A stretch of 64,000 bases of DNA from Pseudoselenomonas ruminantium (GCA_015058655.1 SVBX01000008.1:60723-124722), one strand, 5' to 3'. Positions 26,633 to 36,416 are shown, numbered from the stretch's first letter. The notes: a model not told the origin generated them from the sequence alone. Numbers and translations are program-made.

Positions 26633-27748
26633 ATGCCTATTCTACAAAAACTGCGGAGCAATCCTGACCTTGCGGTGGCGCTTTGCTTCGCCATTCTCAC
26701 CAGCTTTATCGCGCCCCCTGACATGGCGACGCTTTTCCAGCGTATCAACCTACCCCTGCTGGGGCTGCTGCTGTTCCTGATGTGCATCGTGGCGGGGCTG
26801 CGGCTCAGTGGCTTCTTTGCTGCCATCTTCCACAGGCTTTTCCGGGAGCGCGCTTCCGGCAGGAGCTTGGGACGCTTCTTTATCTTCAGCTGCTACTCCA
26901 GCTCCATGCTCATAACCAACGATGTGGCCCTCATCATCTTTGTGCCTCTGGCCATCCTTACTTTTACCGAAGCCAGGCGCATCCGCCTCATCGTCCCCAC
27001 GGTTTCCTGGCAGACCATTGCCGCCAACCTGGGCAGCATGCTGACTCCCATTGGCAATCCCCAAAATCTCTTTATTTACTCCCACTACGGCCTCACACCC
27101 ACGGAATTCTTTTCCATCACCACCCCTGTAGTGCTCCTCAGCGGCGCAGCTATCTACCTGGGCACCTGCTTGCTGCCTGACGGTGAGGTAAATCTTGCTG
27201 ACAGCAAAGGGTATGCCCTGCCGTGGAAAAGCATCGTTCCCCTGCTGCTGCTCTTTGCCCTGTGCCTGCTGCATGTGCTGCACCTTGTGTCCTTCCCCCT
27301 CCTGGCAGCCATAGTCCTGCCAGGACTGGCCCTGCTTGACCGCAGGCTCTTTCTCGAAGCCGATTACAAGCTCCTGCTGCTCTTTGCCCTGCTCTTCATC
27401 GGCGTAGGCAATCTCAGCCAGATTCCTCTGTTTCAAAGCTGGCCTGCCCAGGCACTGGCAGGAAATGAATTCTGGCTCTCCCTGCTCCTGAGCCAGCTGC
27501 TCAGCAATGTGCCTGCCACGGTGCTGCTATCCGGCTTCACCGATGCCTACACGCCCCTGCTCCTGGGGGTAAACATCGGCGGCCTGGGCACCATCATTGC
27601 CTCCATGGCCAGCGTGATCTCCTTCAAAGCCTATATGCAGACGCGCTTCAGCAAGCCCGGCTACTATCTCCGCTCTTTCACCGGCAGCAACTTGGCTATC
27701 CTGCTCCTGTTGCTCCTGTTCTATCATTTCCACCAAACCCTGCATTGA
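26633..27748 (+). CDS. SLC13/CitM-type anion permease
   Basis: A 371 aa membrane protein with about ten hydrophobic segments. ITNDVALIIFVPLAILT and LGSMLTPIGNPQNLFIYSHYG are hallmark motifs of the ion-transporter superfamily that includes ArsB, CitM and NhaD proteins. It would move an organic or inorganic anion, substrate unknown; it is shorter than ArsB (about 430 aa). AAAGGAG lies roughly 12 bases before the ATG. Single gene closed by a bidirectional terminator. Confidence 0.8.
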   Translation: MPILQKLRSNPDLAVALCFAILTSFIAPPDMATLFQRINLPLLGLLLFLMCIVAGLRLSGFFAAIFHRLFRERASGRSLGRFFIFSCYSSSMLITNDVALIIFVPLAILTFTEARRIRLIVPTVSWQTIAANLGSMLTPIGNPQNLFIYSHYGLTPTEFFSITTPVVLLSGAAIYLGTCLLPDGEVNLADSKGYALPWKSIVPLLLLFALCLLHVLHLVSFPLLAAIVLPGLALLDRRLFLEADYKLLLLFALLFIGVGNLSQIPLFQSWPAQALAGNEFWLSLLLSQLLSNVPATVLLSGFTDAYTPLLLGVNIGGLGTIIASMASVISFKAYMQTRFSKPGYYLRSFTGSNLAILLLLLLFYHFHQTLH

Positions 27749-27793
27749 AAAGCAGCAAGACCATCTGCACTCAGACGGTCTTGCTGCTTTTTT
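27748..27793. terminator. Bidirectional terminator
   Basis: AAAAGCAGCAAGACC pairs with GGTCTTGCTGCTTTT around an 11-base loop, between the permease and the convergent zinc-ribbon gene. Confidence 0.9.
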
Positions 27794-27813
27794 ATCATAT
27801 TTTCCTAGCGATT

Positions 27814-28428
27814 TCAAAGCTGTGACCTAAGCCTCCAGGAAGCTCCCAGTGACTGCACCAGGTGGTTGAGATCCTCGGCGGATTTCACTGGCAGGACACA
27901 GCTGCTGCCGCAGTCATGGCACTGGAGCACGATGCTCTCTCCCGTAAGCCCGGCACTCACTTCCTGCGAGCCACAGGGGCAGGAAAGATCTCCGTGGGCT
28001 GCCAGTTCGTGAATCCTGGTGAGCCCTTCCAAGAGGATTTGCTGCCGCTCCAGGAAGCGGTCTCCATCCCCCGGATGCATGGAATCGTACTCGGCGTCAT
28101 TGAAATCAAGGAACTCGGCTATATCCTGCCAGCGGCCTATATAACCAAGCTCAAAGTGATCATGATGACAATAGAGTTTCTCAAAGCGCAGTCTCTTCAG
28201 CTGGTGCCAGCTGTACTGCTGATGGCTGGTGCCACCGCAGACACCGCAGTGTATGGTGAGCCCCAGGCCGGCCTTAGGGCGCAGGATCGTCTCCCCCATC
28301 CTCTCCCCGCAGGCTCCGCAGCGAAGCTCCTGACGCTGCCGCCCGGAGAACAAAGGCACATCCAAAAGCTGCACTTTGCCACAGCGCTGACAATAAAGTG
28401 CCACCGAGCAAAGCGTATCAATAAGCAT
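27814..28428 (-). CDS. Cysteine-rich zinc-binding protein of unknown function
   Basis: About 204 aa from ATG 28428, chosen because GGAGGAGG lies upstream. Several Cys pairs suggest zinc ribbons: YCQRCGKVQ, RCGACGERM, HCGVCGGTSH, CPCGSQE and QCHDCGSSC. The middle (LERQQILLEGLTRIHELA) is helical. No transmembrane segment and no family I recognise. It lies downstream of pyrG but after a terminator, so linkage to that operon is doubtful. Confidence 0.6.
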   Translation of the reverse strand: MLIDTLCSVALYCQRCGKVQLLDVPLFSGRQRQELRCGACGERMGETILRPKAGLGLTIHCGVCGGTSHQQYSWHQLKRLRFEKLYCHHDHFELGYIGRWQDIAEFLDFNDAEYDSMHPGDGDRFLERQQILLEGLTRIHELAAHGDLSCPCGSQEVSAGLTGESIVLQCHDCGSSCVLPVKSAEDLNHLVQSLGASWRLRSQL

Positions 28429-28610
28429 CCTTGTTCCTCCTCCCCTCAGAAACGGGCAACAGGATATGAATCTCCGTGGTCTTCCCTGAGCGGAGTCTTG
28501 CCTGTAAACCAAGCACCGGCTCATCTTCAATTCGGTGCTTTCTTTGCTAGATATTTCGCCAAGGAAATTAAAAAATCCTTCTCACTTCTGACGGCTTCTG
28601 AATTAAATTT

Positions 28611-28643
28611 AAAAAAGACGCAAGCCCTTTTGAGACTTGCGCC
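28611..28643 (-). terminator. Intrinsic terminator of pyrG
   Basis: GGCGCAAG/CTTGCGTC stem followed by T6 on the minus strand. Confidence 0.8.
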
Positions 28644-28656
28644 TTGAGTATAATTT

Positions 28657-30291
<1,635 letters not shown>

Positions 30292-30313
30292 TCACTATGA
30301 AAGGGACCTTCCC

Positions 30314-30649
30314 TTACTCCTGGATGCTCTCCAGCTTCTTCTTGCGGGCGCTGCTGGCCTTGGCTGCGGCCTTGGAGCTGCTGCCGGCTGAAGAGGAGCT
30401 GCGCACATGACGCTTCACCTCGGGGGGATTCCACTCGGTGAGCCCCCACTGGCCATCACCTTCGTACTGGAAGCGGCTGTCCATGTTGATAAGGGTGTAG
30501 ACTTCGGAGATAGCGGCAGACAGGGACTGCACAGGCTTGCGCTTCTTGTCGATGACATCCAGCACCAAATCCTTGTAATACATGGTCTGGCCGGCCTGGG
30601 TGAGCACATGGTAAGCGACATCCACTTCGGAACTGTTGACAAAATCCAT
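30314..30649 (-). CDS. rpoE: RNA polymerase delta subunit with basic tail
   Basis: A 111 aa protein. Residues 1-75 form the HARE-HTH domain of delta (YHVLTQAGQTMYYKDLVLDV; INMDSRFQYEGDGQWGLTEW). In Bacillus the rest is a long acidic disordered arm that strips nucleic acid from the enzyme. Here the tail (about residues 78-111) is Ser/Ala/Lys/Arg-rich and basic (KAAAKASSARKKKLE), the opposite charge. It is placed between argS and pyrG. Confidence 0.88.
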   Translation of the reverse strand: MDFVNSSEVDVAYHVLTQAGQTMYYKDLVLDVIDKKRKPVQSLSAAISEVYTLINMDSRFQYEGDGQWGLTEWNPPEVKRHVRSSSSAGSSSKAAAKASSARKKKLESIQE

Positions 30650-30690
30650 CTAAAAATCCTCCTAAATACTTGCGGTATATTTGCAGTTTA

Positions 30691-32355
30691 TTACATGTGC
30701 TCCGGAGCAGAAACTCCCAGGAGCCCAAGGGAATGCTTGATAACATGGGCAGTGACCGTCACCAAAGCCAGGCGGGCCTCAGCCAGCGGCGCATCTACGC
30801 CTACGATGCGGCACTTGTTGTAGAAGCTGTGGAAAAGGGCAGCCAGGTCATAGCTGTAACGGGCAATGCGCTGGGGAGCGTAGTCGGCGGCAGCCTTCTC
30901 CACTTCCTCAGGATAGGACTCGATCTTCTTGATAAGGTCAATCTCGCTTTCGTCCGTGAGCAGTTCAAGATTCACGCTGTCCGTGAGTTTCAGCCCCGTT
31001 TCCTCTGCCTGACGGAAGATGCTGCAGATGCGGGCATGGGCATACTGGATGTAGTACACGGGGTTGTCGTTGGACTTCTTCTTCGCCAGGTCAAGGTCGA
31101 AATCAAGCTGGCTGTCCAGAGAGCGCATGAGGAAGAAGTAACGGGCTGCATCGGTGCCAACTTCCTCCATGAGCTCGTTCAGCGTCACGCTCTGGCCCGT
31201 GCGCTTGCTCATCTTCACCAGTTCGCCGCCACGGTAGAGGGCTACCATCTGCAGCAGCAGCACCGTGAGCTTTTCGGAGTCATGGCCCAAGGCATCCATG
31301 GCAGCCTTCACACGGCACACATAGCCGTGATGGTCGGCGCCCCAGATGTTGATGAGACGGTCAAAGCCCCGCTCATACTTGTTATGATGGTAGGCAATAT
31401 CTGCCGCCAGATAGGTAGGCACGCCGTTATCGCGGATTACCACCCGGTCCTTGTCATCGCCGTAAGCAGTGGACTTCAGCCACAGGGCACCGTCCTGCTC
31501 GTAGATATTGCCGTTGTCCTGCAGGATCTTCACGGCAGCTTTCACCGCCTCCGGGTGCAGGGTGCGTTCGCTGAACCACTTGTCAAAGGTCACCTGGAAG
31601 GCCTCCAGGTCTTCTTTCAAAGCAGCCAGCTTCTCAAGATAGGCCAAGTCCTTGAAGATTTCCAGGCGCTCTGCCTCCTCCATCTTCAGGTACTTGTCAC
31701 CGTCCTTCTTGATGATGCGCTCTGCCGTATCGATGATGTCTGCGCCGTGGTAGCCGTTCTCCGGGAACTCCACCGCCACGCCGAAGTGCTCCAGATAGCG
31801 GGCGTTGACAGACAGGGCCAGATTGTCCATCTGGTTGCCTGCGTCATTGATGTAATACTCGCTTTCCACGGGATATCCTGCCGCCCGCAAAATATTCACC
31901 AGGGCAGAGCCTGCAGCAGCTCCGCGGCCATGGCCCACATGCAGAGGGCCGGTGGGGTTGGCGCTGACATACTCCACCTGGATCTTGGGGGCATCCTTCT
32001 GTGGCAGCTGGCCAAAGGACTCACCTGCCGCCAGGATTTTGGCAAAATCGTCGTAGAGCACATTGCCCTTCAGATAGACATTGAGGAAGCCCGGTCCTGC
32101 AATCTGAGTGTGGTCCAGCCAGCTGCTATTCCCATTCTCCAGACGCTCGGCAATGGCCTCGGCAATCTGCCGTGGTGCCTTGTGGAACACTCTGGCGGAC
32201 TGCATGGCGATATTGGTGGCAAAGTCACCGTACTCTTTCTGAGGGGGCACCTCCAGATTGATTTCCGGCAGTTCGCCTTCCGGCAGGGCGCCATCAGCGA
32301 TGGCCTGCTGGGCAGCCTTCCTGATAGCTTCACACAAGAGATCCTTGATTTCCAA
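30691..32355 (-). CDS. argS: Arginyl-tRNA synthetase
   Basis: About 554 aa class I synthetase charging tRNA-Arg. It has the HIGH-type HVGHGRGAA motif near residue 120 (SANPTGPLHVGHGRG), KMSKRTGQSVTL near residue 350, an N-terminal Add1 domain and a C-terminal DALR anticodon-binding domain ending LGVSAPEHM. The start is TTG at 32355, with AGGGGGA upstream; the longer frame runs into the previous gene. Third gene order match to Bacillus (DUF1934-argS). Confidence 0.96.
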   Translation of the reverse strand: MEIKDLLCEAIRKAAQQAIADGALPEGELPEINLEVPPQKEYGDFATNIAMQSARVFHKAPRQIAEAIAERLENGNSSWLDHTQIAGPGFLNVYLKGNVLYDDFAKILAAGESFGQLPQKDAPKIQVEYVSANPTGPLHVGHGRGAAAGSALVNILRAAGYPVESEYYINDAGNQMDNLALSVNARYLEHFGVAVEFPENGYHGADIIDTAERIIKKDGDKYLKMEEAERLEIFKDLAYLEKLAALKEDLEAFQVTFDKWFSERTLHPEAVKAAVKILQDNGNIYEQDGALWLKSTAYGDDKDRVVIRDNGVPTYLAADIAYHHNKYERGFDRLINIWGADHHGYVCRVKAAMDALGHDSEKLTVLLLQMVALYRGGELVKMSKRTGQSVTLNELMEEVGTDAARYFFLMRSLDSQLDFDLDLAKKKSNDNPVYYIQYAHARICSIFRQAEETGLKLTDSVNLELLTDESEIDLIKKIESYPEEVEKAAADYAPQRIARYSYDLAALFHSFYNKCRIVGVDAPLAEARLALVTVTAHVIKHSLGLLGVSAPEHM

Positions 32356-32393
32356 AATAAATCCCCCTAAAACTTCATTATATAAAGTCAATA

Positions 32394-32837
32394 TCAATCA
32401 TTTTCCGCAAGCAGCGGAGAAACCTCGATAAAGAGGCTGTTCTTGCTCTGGTGCACGCCCTCCATGGCCAGGCTGTATTCCACGGTCAGTTTCTTTACCT
32501 CCGTAGAAAGATCCATGCCCAGGAATTCGGTGCGCACAGCAAGACTAAGGTTGCCAATGGGCGTGCGGTAAAGGCTGCGGCTCTCTCCTCTGGGCAGGAA
32601 CTCCATGGTCTGCTCCACAGCACCATGACGCAGGAGAGTGAGCTTGCTTTCGTCAAACTTCAGGGTAGCCGTGACCTTTCCATTCTCCGTCAGGCCCTTT
32701 TCCTCGTAGAGGACATAGTGCTTGCCTCCCCGAAATATATAGCGTCCCTGAGACTCGGTGCTGATGGTGTTTTCTTCTCCGTCAGGAGTTTTCTGCACCC
32801 CTTTGACCCTCACAAAGACCGGGTTCATTTCCTTCAT
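32394..32837 (-). CDS. DUF1934 family protein (YwiB-like)
   Basis: About 147 aa from ATG 32837 with AGGGGG upstream. A predicted small beta-barrel protein: VFVRVKGVQ...; GRYIFRGGKHYVLYEE; LTVEYSLAMEGVHQSKNSLFIEV at the end, all typical of DUF1934. This family sits immediately before argS in many Firmicutes; its function is unknown. First gene of the argS-rpoE-pyrG operon. Confidence 0.85.
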   Translation of the reverse strand: MKEMNPVFVRVKGVQKTPDGEENTISTESQGRYIFRGGKHYVLYEEKGLTENGKVTATLKFDESKLTLLRHGAVEQTMEFLPRGESRSLYRTPIGNLSLAVRTEFLGMDLSTEVKKLTVEYSLAMEGVHQSKNSLFIEVSPLLAEND

Positions 32838-32873
32838 TAAAGGCCCCCTCTCCTGCAAACAATACTGTTCCCT

Positions 32874-32915
32874 ATTATAACGCAGTTGTTCAGATTTTGT
32901 CTATAGACAAAATCT
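32874..32915 (-). promoter_or_regulatory. Promoter with palindromic operator, DUF1934-argS-rpoE-pyrG operon
   Basis: Minus strand: a perfect 24-bp palindrome (core TTTTGTCTATAGACAAAA) followed by CTGAAC, eight bases and TATAAT. The same module recurs at 33058-33095 and 63823-63860. Confidence 0.6.
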
Positions 32916-33057
32916 CGAATTAGCGTTTCAACGAGGCGGGAGATATTGACTAACTGCCTGTTATGGTATGAGCCATCCTCAAATGCAGAGCTGTAAGACA
33001 GTCTTCTTCCGAGTTATAGCTTATGAACGCCCGCTTGCCAACAAAAATTTATCAGTA

Positions 33058-33095
33058 TTTTACCTGCGGCAAAATTTGAACAATGATGGTATAAT
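33058..33095 (+). promoter_or_regulatory. Promoter with palindromic operator, lgt
   Basis: TTTTACCTGCGGCAAAA, then TTTGAAC, eight bases and TATAAT. It is arranged exactly like the divergent module at 32874-32915. No good separate -35 box is visible. Confidence 0.6.
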
Positions 33096-33121
33096 AGACC
33101 TTATCCTAAGGAGGAATCTAT

Positions 33122-33967
33122 ATGCACCAGTACCTATTCTATATAGGAAATTTTCCTATCCGCAGCTATGGGCTTGTCATTTCCCTCTCCATCATCCTGG
33201 CCACAGGTGTCGGTTACTTCCTGGCCAAGAAGGAAAACAAAGGCTATGAAAAACATATCGTAGACCTGGGAATCTACTGCGGCATCGCGGGCCTCGTTGG
33301 CGCCAGGCTATGGGATGTTTTCTTCTTTGACTGGGATTATTACTCTGAGCACCTGACGGAGCTCTTTGCCGTCTGGCAGGGCGGCATGGCCATCCAGGGC
33401 GGCGTATTGCTGGGAGTGCTTGCCGGTGTTTATTACTGCCAAACGCATGGCCTTCCCACTCTGGCTCTTATGGACATCCTTGCCCCCGCCATCATCCTGG
33501 GGCAGGCTTTGGGGCGTTGCGCCAATCTTCTCAACGGTGACGCCTTCGGCGCCCCCACAGGCGGCAGTTTCGGCCTGCTTTACCCCGACACCACCCTTGC
33601 CCACCGCACCTATGGCAATCAACCACTATGGCCTGCCGAGGTCTGGGAAGGACAGCTGGACATGGTCATCTTTGCCCTGCTGCTGATGTTCCGCAGCCAC
33701 AGGCATGCCCGTGGCCAGTGCTTTGCCCTCTATGTCTTCCTCTATAGCGCCGCACGCTTCTGCCTGGAGTTCTTGCGGGGCGATTACACAGAAAAAGTCT
33801 TCGGCCTTCTCACCAGTGCCCAGACCACCAGCGCCGTGCTCATGCTCCTGTCCCTGCTGGCTTTTGGCTATGCAGCGCTCTATGAGCGGAACCAGCGAAA
33901 GAAGCGCAGGCGCTCTCCCATTATCGCCGCTACCAGCAAGAAAAAGAAGGAATCTGCCATTGATTGA
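33122..33967 (+). CDS. lgt: Prolipoprotein diacylglyceryl transferase
   Basis: A 281 aa inner-membrane enzyme that adds diacylglycerol to the Cys of prelipoproteins, the first step of lipoprotein maturation. Family motifs are HQYLFYIGNFPIRSYGLVI at the start, GGMAIQGGVLLGVLAGV (about residues 89-105) and the Lgt signature GRCANLLNGDAFG near 136-148. Seven membrane helices are expected. The tail is very basic (ERNQRKKRRR). AAGGAGG lies eight bases before the ATG. Confidence 0.95.
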   Translation: MHQYLFYIGNFPIRSYGLVISLSIILATGVGYFLAKKENKGYEKHIVDLGIYCGIAGLVGARLWDVFFFDWDYYSEHLTELFAVWQGGMAIQGGVLLGVLAGVYYCQTHGLPTLALMDILAPAIILGQALGRCANLLNGDAFGAPTGGSFGLLYPDTTLAHRTYGNQPLWPAEVWEGQLDMVIFALLLMFRSHRHARGQCFALYVFLYSAARFCLEFLRGDYTEKVFGLLTSAQTTSAVLMLLSLLAFGYAALYERNQRKKRRRSPIIAATSKKKKESAID

Positions 33968-33993
33968 CGAACTAATGATAGATACGGTATAAT
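33964..33993 (+). promoter_or_regulatory. Promoter of the AdoMetDC-like gene
   Basis: TTGACG, 18 bp, TATAAT. The -35 box overlaps the lgt stop codon. Confidence 0.6.
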
Positions 33994-34031
33994 CTCTACT
34001 ATGACTACATGAAATAAGGAGGGTTTGGTTC

Positions 34032-34490
34032 GTGAAACTTAATGCAAGACACCTGACGGTGGATTTGTATAACTGCAAGAACAGTCAGCTTACCGACATA
34101 GATCTCATCAAGGAAACATTGAAAAAAAGCCTGTCCCAGCATAGGGCCAGCCTCATAAGCCTCTGTTGCGAAAAAGTGGCGGAGGATCATTATGCCTTGA
34201 TGGGCATCCTGGAGGAAGGCCATATCTCCCTGCAGGTATATGGAGGGCTCAGGTACGCTGCCATGGACATTTTCCTTTGCCAGGAAGATGCTCAGCCCGA
34301 AGCCATTTCCAAAGCCATGCGTGCCTTCTTCAAGCCTGACAAGACCAAGACCACCCTCTTGAAACGCGGTGATTTTACAGCCGCAAAGGAAATAAAGCCC
34401 AAGGTCAAGACCCATGTGGCTCCCCTGCGGAAAATACACAACACCGGCGCCAAGGTCATCAGGATCCTGGCCCGTCGCAACAAAAACTGA
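34032..34490 (+). CDS. S-adenosylmethionine decarboxylase paralog lacking catalytic Ser and His
   Basis: A 152 aa protein that aligns by eye along its length with bacterial class 1B AdoMet decarboxylase (SpeD): ARHLTVDLYNC at the start, ITYAAxD-like RYAAMDIFLC, and LKRGDF near the end. In true enzymes ESH...IH holds the self-cleaving pyruvoyl Ser63 and His68. Here the stretch is EEGHISLQV: position 63 is Gly and 68 is Gln, while Cys83 is kept. It should neither self-process nor decarboxylate AdoMet. GTG start, nine bases after AAGGAGG. A basic C-terminal extension is added. Role unknown. Confidence 0.72.
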   Translation: MKLNARHLTVDLYNCKNSQLTDIDLIKETLKKSLSQHRASLISLCCEKVAEDHYALMGILEEGHISLQVYGGLRYAAMDIFLCQEDAQPEAISKAMRAFFKPDKTKTTLLKRGDFTAAKEIKPKVKTHVAPLRKIHNTGAKVIRILARRNKN

Positions 34491-34500
34491 TAAAGCAACG

Positions 34501-34522
34501 AAACCGCCCTCGGGCGGTTTTT
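34501..34522 (+). terminator. Intrinsic terminator
   Basis: AAACCGCCC/GGGCGGTTT stem-loop ending in T5, directly after the AdoMetDC-like gene. Confidence 0.9.
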
Positions 34523-34559
34523 ATCTAGCATTTTTGACCTATTCTAAGGAGTGTATATC

Positions 34560-35606
34560 TTGGATAATCCTGACCCCAATAGTTGGCTCAAAATCATCAT
34601 CGTCCTTCTGAGCATCCTCTTTTTCTTTTCCTTCGCCGCCGGCCTTTCCCTCATCCTCAAAGGCTATCTTCCTAAGGCCAGCGAAGATGATGACGAAAGC
34701 TCCCGCCTGCCCAGGGCAGCAAGATGGCTCTCAACGGCAGCAGCCCCCTGGATTATTCTGACCTCCGGCCTGGCAAGGCTTTTGCTGCTGCTGTCCGGCC
34801 ACACGCCTCAGGCTCAGGAAAGCGTCACCGAGGACGAGGTAAAAGACCTTATCGAGCAGGGCACGGAAGAGGGTACTTTCGAGAAGACCGAACAGGCTAT
34901 GGTGGACAACATCTTCCACATGAGCGACCAGACCATCTACGCCTTGATGACCCCCCGCCCCCAGATGCTCTGGCTGGATTTGGCAGACCCTCTGAAGCAT
35001 AATCTAAGGCTTATACGCGAGACTGCCCAGAATGTCTTTCCTGTTGGCAGGGACAGCCTGGATGACTTCTGCGGCGTGCTCTACGCCAAGGAGCTCTTGG
35101 ATGCCAGCCTTGCCCGCAAGCCCCTTGACCTTGCCCAGTACATCCACAAGCCCATCTTCGTGCCCCGTTCCATGGAAACCTTCCGGGTGCTGGAAAAGAT
35201 GAAGGACAGCGACATCCATGAGGCCATGGTGCTGGACGAATACGGCGGCGTCATAGGCTTCGTTACTCTCACGGACATCCTGGAAGAAATCATAGGCGAC
35301 ACCATTGCCTCCGGCGAGCCGGAACAGCCCCAGCTGTCCCCCAGGGACGATCGCTCCTGGCTGGTGGACGGACTCTATTCCATAGATGATTTCAAGGAGC
35401 GCTTTGGCATCGAAGAGCTGCCAGACGAAGACCACGACCATTACCAGACCATGGGCGGCTTCCTCACCTCATATTTCGGCTATATTCCCAAAGTCGGCGA
35501 GCATAAAGACTGGCAGAGCTACACCTTTGAGGTGCTGAATATGGACAGGGCCAGAGTGGACAAGATACTCATTACGGAAAACAAGGAAAAAAGTCAGGAC
35601 GCATAA
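34560..35606 (+). CDS. CBS-pair / CorC_HlyC protein with shortened membrane domain
   Basis: About 348 aa. This is a CNNM/HlyC-type protein, implicated in divalent-cation (Mg2+/Co2+) handling. Two CBS domains (MTPRPQMLWLDL...; KPIFVPRSMETFRVLEKM) are followed by the CorC_HlyC domain (WLVDGLYSIDDFKERFGIE). Only two hydrophobic helices precede them, whereas the usual DUF21 domain has three or four; total length is about 80 aa below the family norm. TTG start at 34560, eight bases after AAGGAG. Confidence 0.82.
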   Translation: MDNPDPNSWLKIIIVLLSILFFFSFAAGLSLILKGYLPKASEDDDESSRLPRAARWLSTAAAPWIILTSGLARLLLLLSGHTPQAQESVTEDEVKDLIEQGTEEGTFEKTEQAMVDNIFHMSDQTIYALMTPRPQMLWLDLADPLKHNLRLIRETAQNVFPVGRDSLDDFCGVLYAKELLDASLARKPLDLAQYIHKPIFVPRSMETFRVLEKMKDSDIHEAMVLDEYGGVIGFVTLTDILEEIIGDTIASGEPEQPQLSPRDDRSWLVDGLYSIDDFKERFGIEELPDEDHDHYQTMGGFLTSYFGYIPKVGEHKDWQSYTFEVLNMDRARVDKILITENKEKSQDA

Positions 35607-35651
35607 AAAAACTGCACCTCAGGGAATCCCCCTCCCAGGTGCAGTTTTTTT
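35605..35651. terminator. Bidirectional intrinsic terminator
   Basis: AAAAACTGCACCT/AGGTGCAGTTTTT stem around a 17-base loop, between two converging genes. Confidence 0.9.
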
Positions 35652-35652
35652 G

Positions 35653-36081
35653 CTATTTCACTATCCGAAACTGTTGCAGCCTGAGCTGCCTGTCTTGAGC
35701 TGCCTGAGCAGAATCGCGGTTTTCCCTGGCCACTGCATGCACATGGGGCACCGATTTCAAGCGCGACCTGCTTCTTTTCTCCTTCTCCTTTTCCAGATAG
35801 AGAATCTCAAGCATGTTGACCTGCTTGAGATAGTCCTTCAGATAGCCCTGCTTGCGGGCATAGCGCACCTTCCTGGCCAGCACCAGCACCGCTTCATCCT
35901 GCAGTTCCAGCAGGCTTTCCCTGGCCAGGACTTCCTCATCTATTTCCTCCGCCAGCCCAAGCTTTTCCAAATAAGATATCAGCTCTCCCCGAAAATAGGC
36001 CAGGCGCATGCGCTCTTGAAGCCTCAAGGCGGCCCGGGTCAGAATGCCATCCAATCGCTCATCAAAACCGCCATGCTTCAA
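35653..36081 (-). CDS. Charged helical protein of unknown function
   Basis: A 142 aa product if the TTG at 36081 is used (AGGGGGG eight bases upstream); the frame is open to 36138. It is almost all charged helix with likely coiled-coil stretches (ARKVRYARKQGYLKDYLKQV; LEKEKEKRSRSRL) and a very basic end. No domain recognised. It is flanked by a terminator and by a MITE-like repeat at its 5' side, so its promoter may have been altered by that insertion. Confidence 0.5.
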   Translation of the reverse strand: MKHGGFDERLDGILTRAALRLQERMRLAYFRGELISYLEKLGLAEEIDEEVLARESLLELQDEAVLVLARKVRYARKQGYLKDYLKQVNMLEILYLEKEKEKRSRSRLKSVPHVHAVARENRDSAQAAQDRQLRLQQFRIVK

Positions 36082-36161
36082 GCAAAGCACCCCCCTGCTT
36101 CGGAAAGAAGCTATCTCACTGACACATCCATGCTGCATTTATCATCGACTCCCGTTGCCCC

Positions 36162-36361
36162 TAGGGCGTGTTGATTAATTCACTCAGCCCATCTTCACGG
36201 GTCTTGACTGTCCCTGCGTCGTTGACAAATCCTCGACATAGCATCGCCCTAAAGGACTAGCTTCGCGTCGCTATGCCCCCGGTTTGTCGCCTAGCAATGG
36301 ACAGCCAATCCCCATAAATCTGGGCAAATCTGGGCCAAGTTCATTTAATCAACACGCCCCA
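36162..36361. repeat. MITE-like repeat, copy 1
   Basis: About 200 bp bounded by inverted TAGGGCGTGTTGATTAA ends (right end has one mismatch). No ORF. It matches copy 2 (38593-38758) almost base for base, but carries an extra insert (36247-36272) and a duplicated TCTGGGCAAA. Confidence 0.85.
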
Positions 36362-36378
36362 AGGCGATTTACAGGTTT

Positions 36379-36416
36379 ATTCGCACTTCGAATCCTCATT
36401 TCCTGCTTGCGAAAAA
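36379..36416. repeat. Small imperfect inverted repeat next to MITE copy 1
   Basis: TTCGCACTTCGAA...CTGCTTGCGAA. A related unit with the same CCTGCTTGC segment occurs at 40720-40815. The 36139-36422 gap holds this and the MITE only. Confidence 0.5.
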
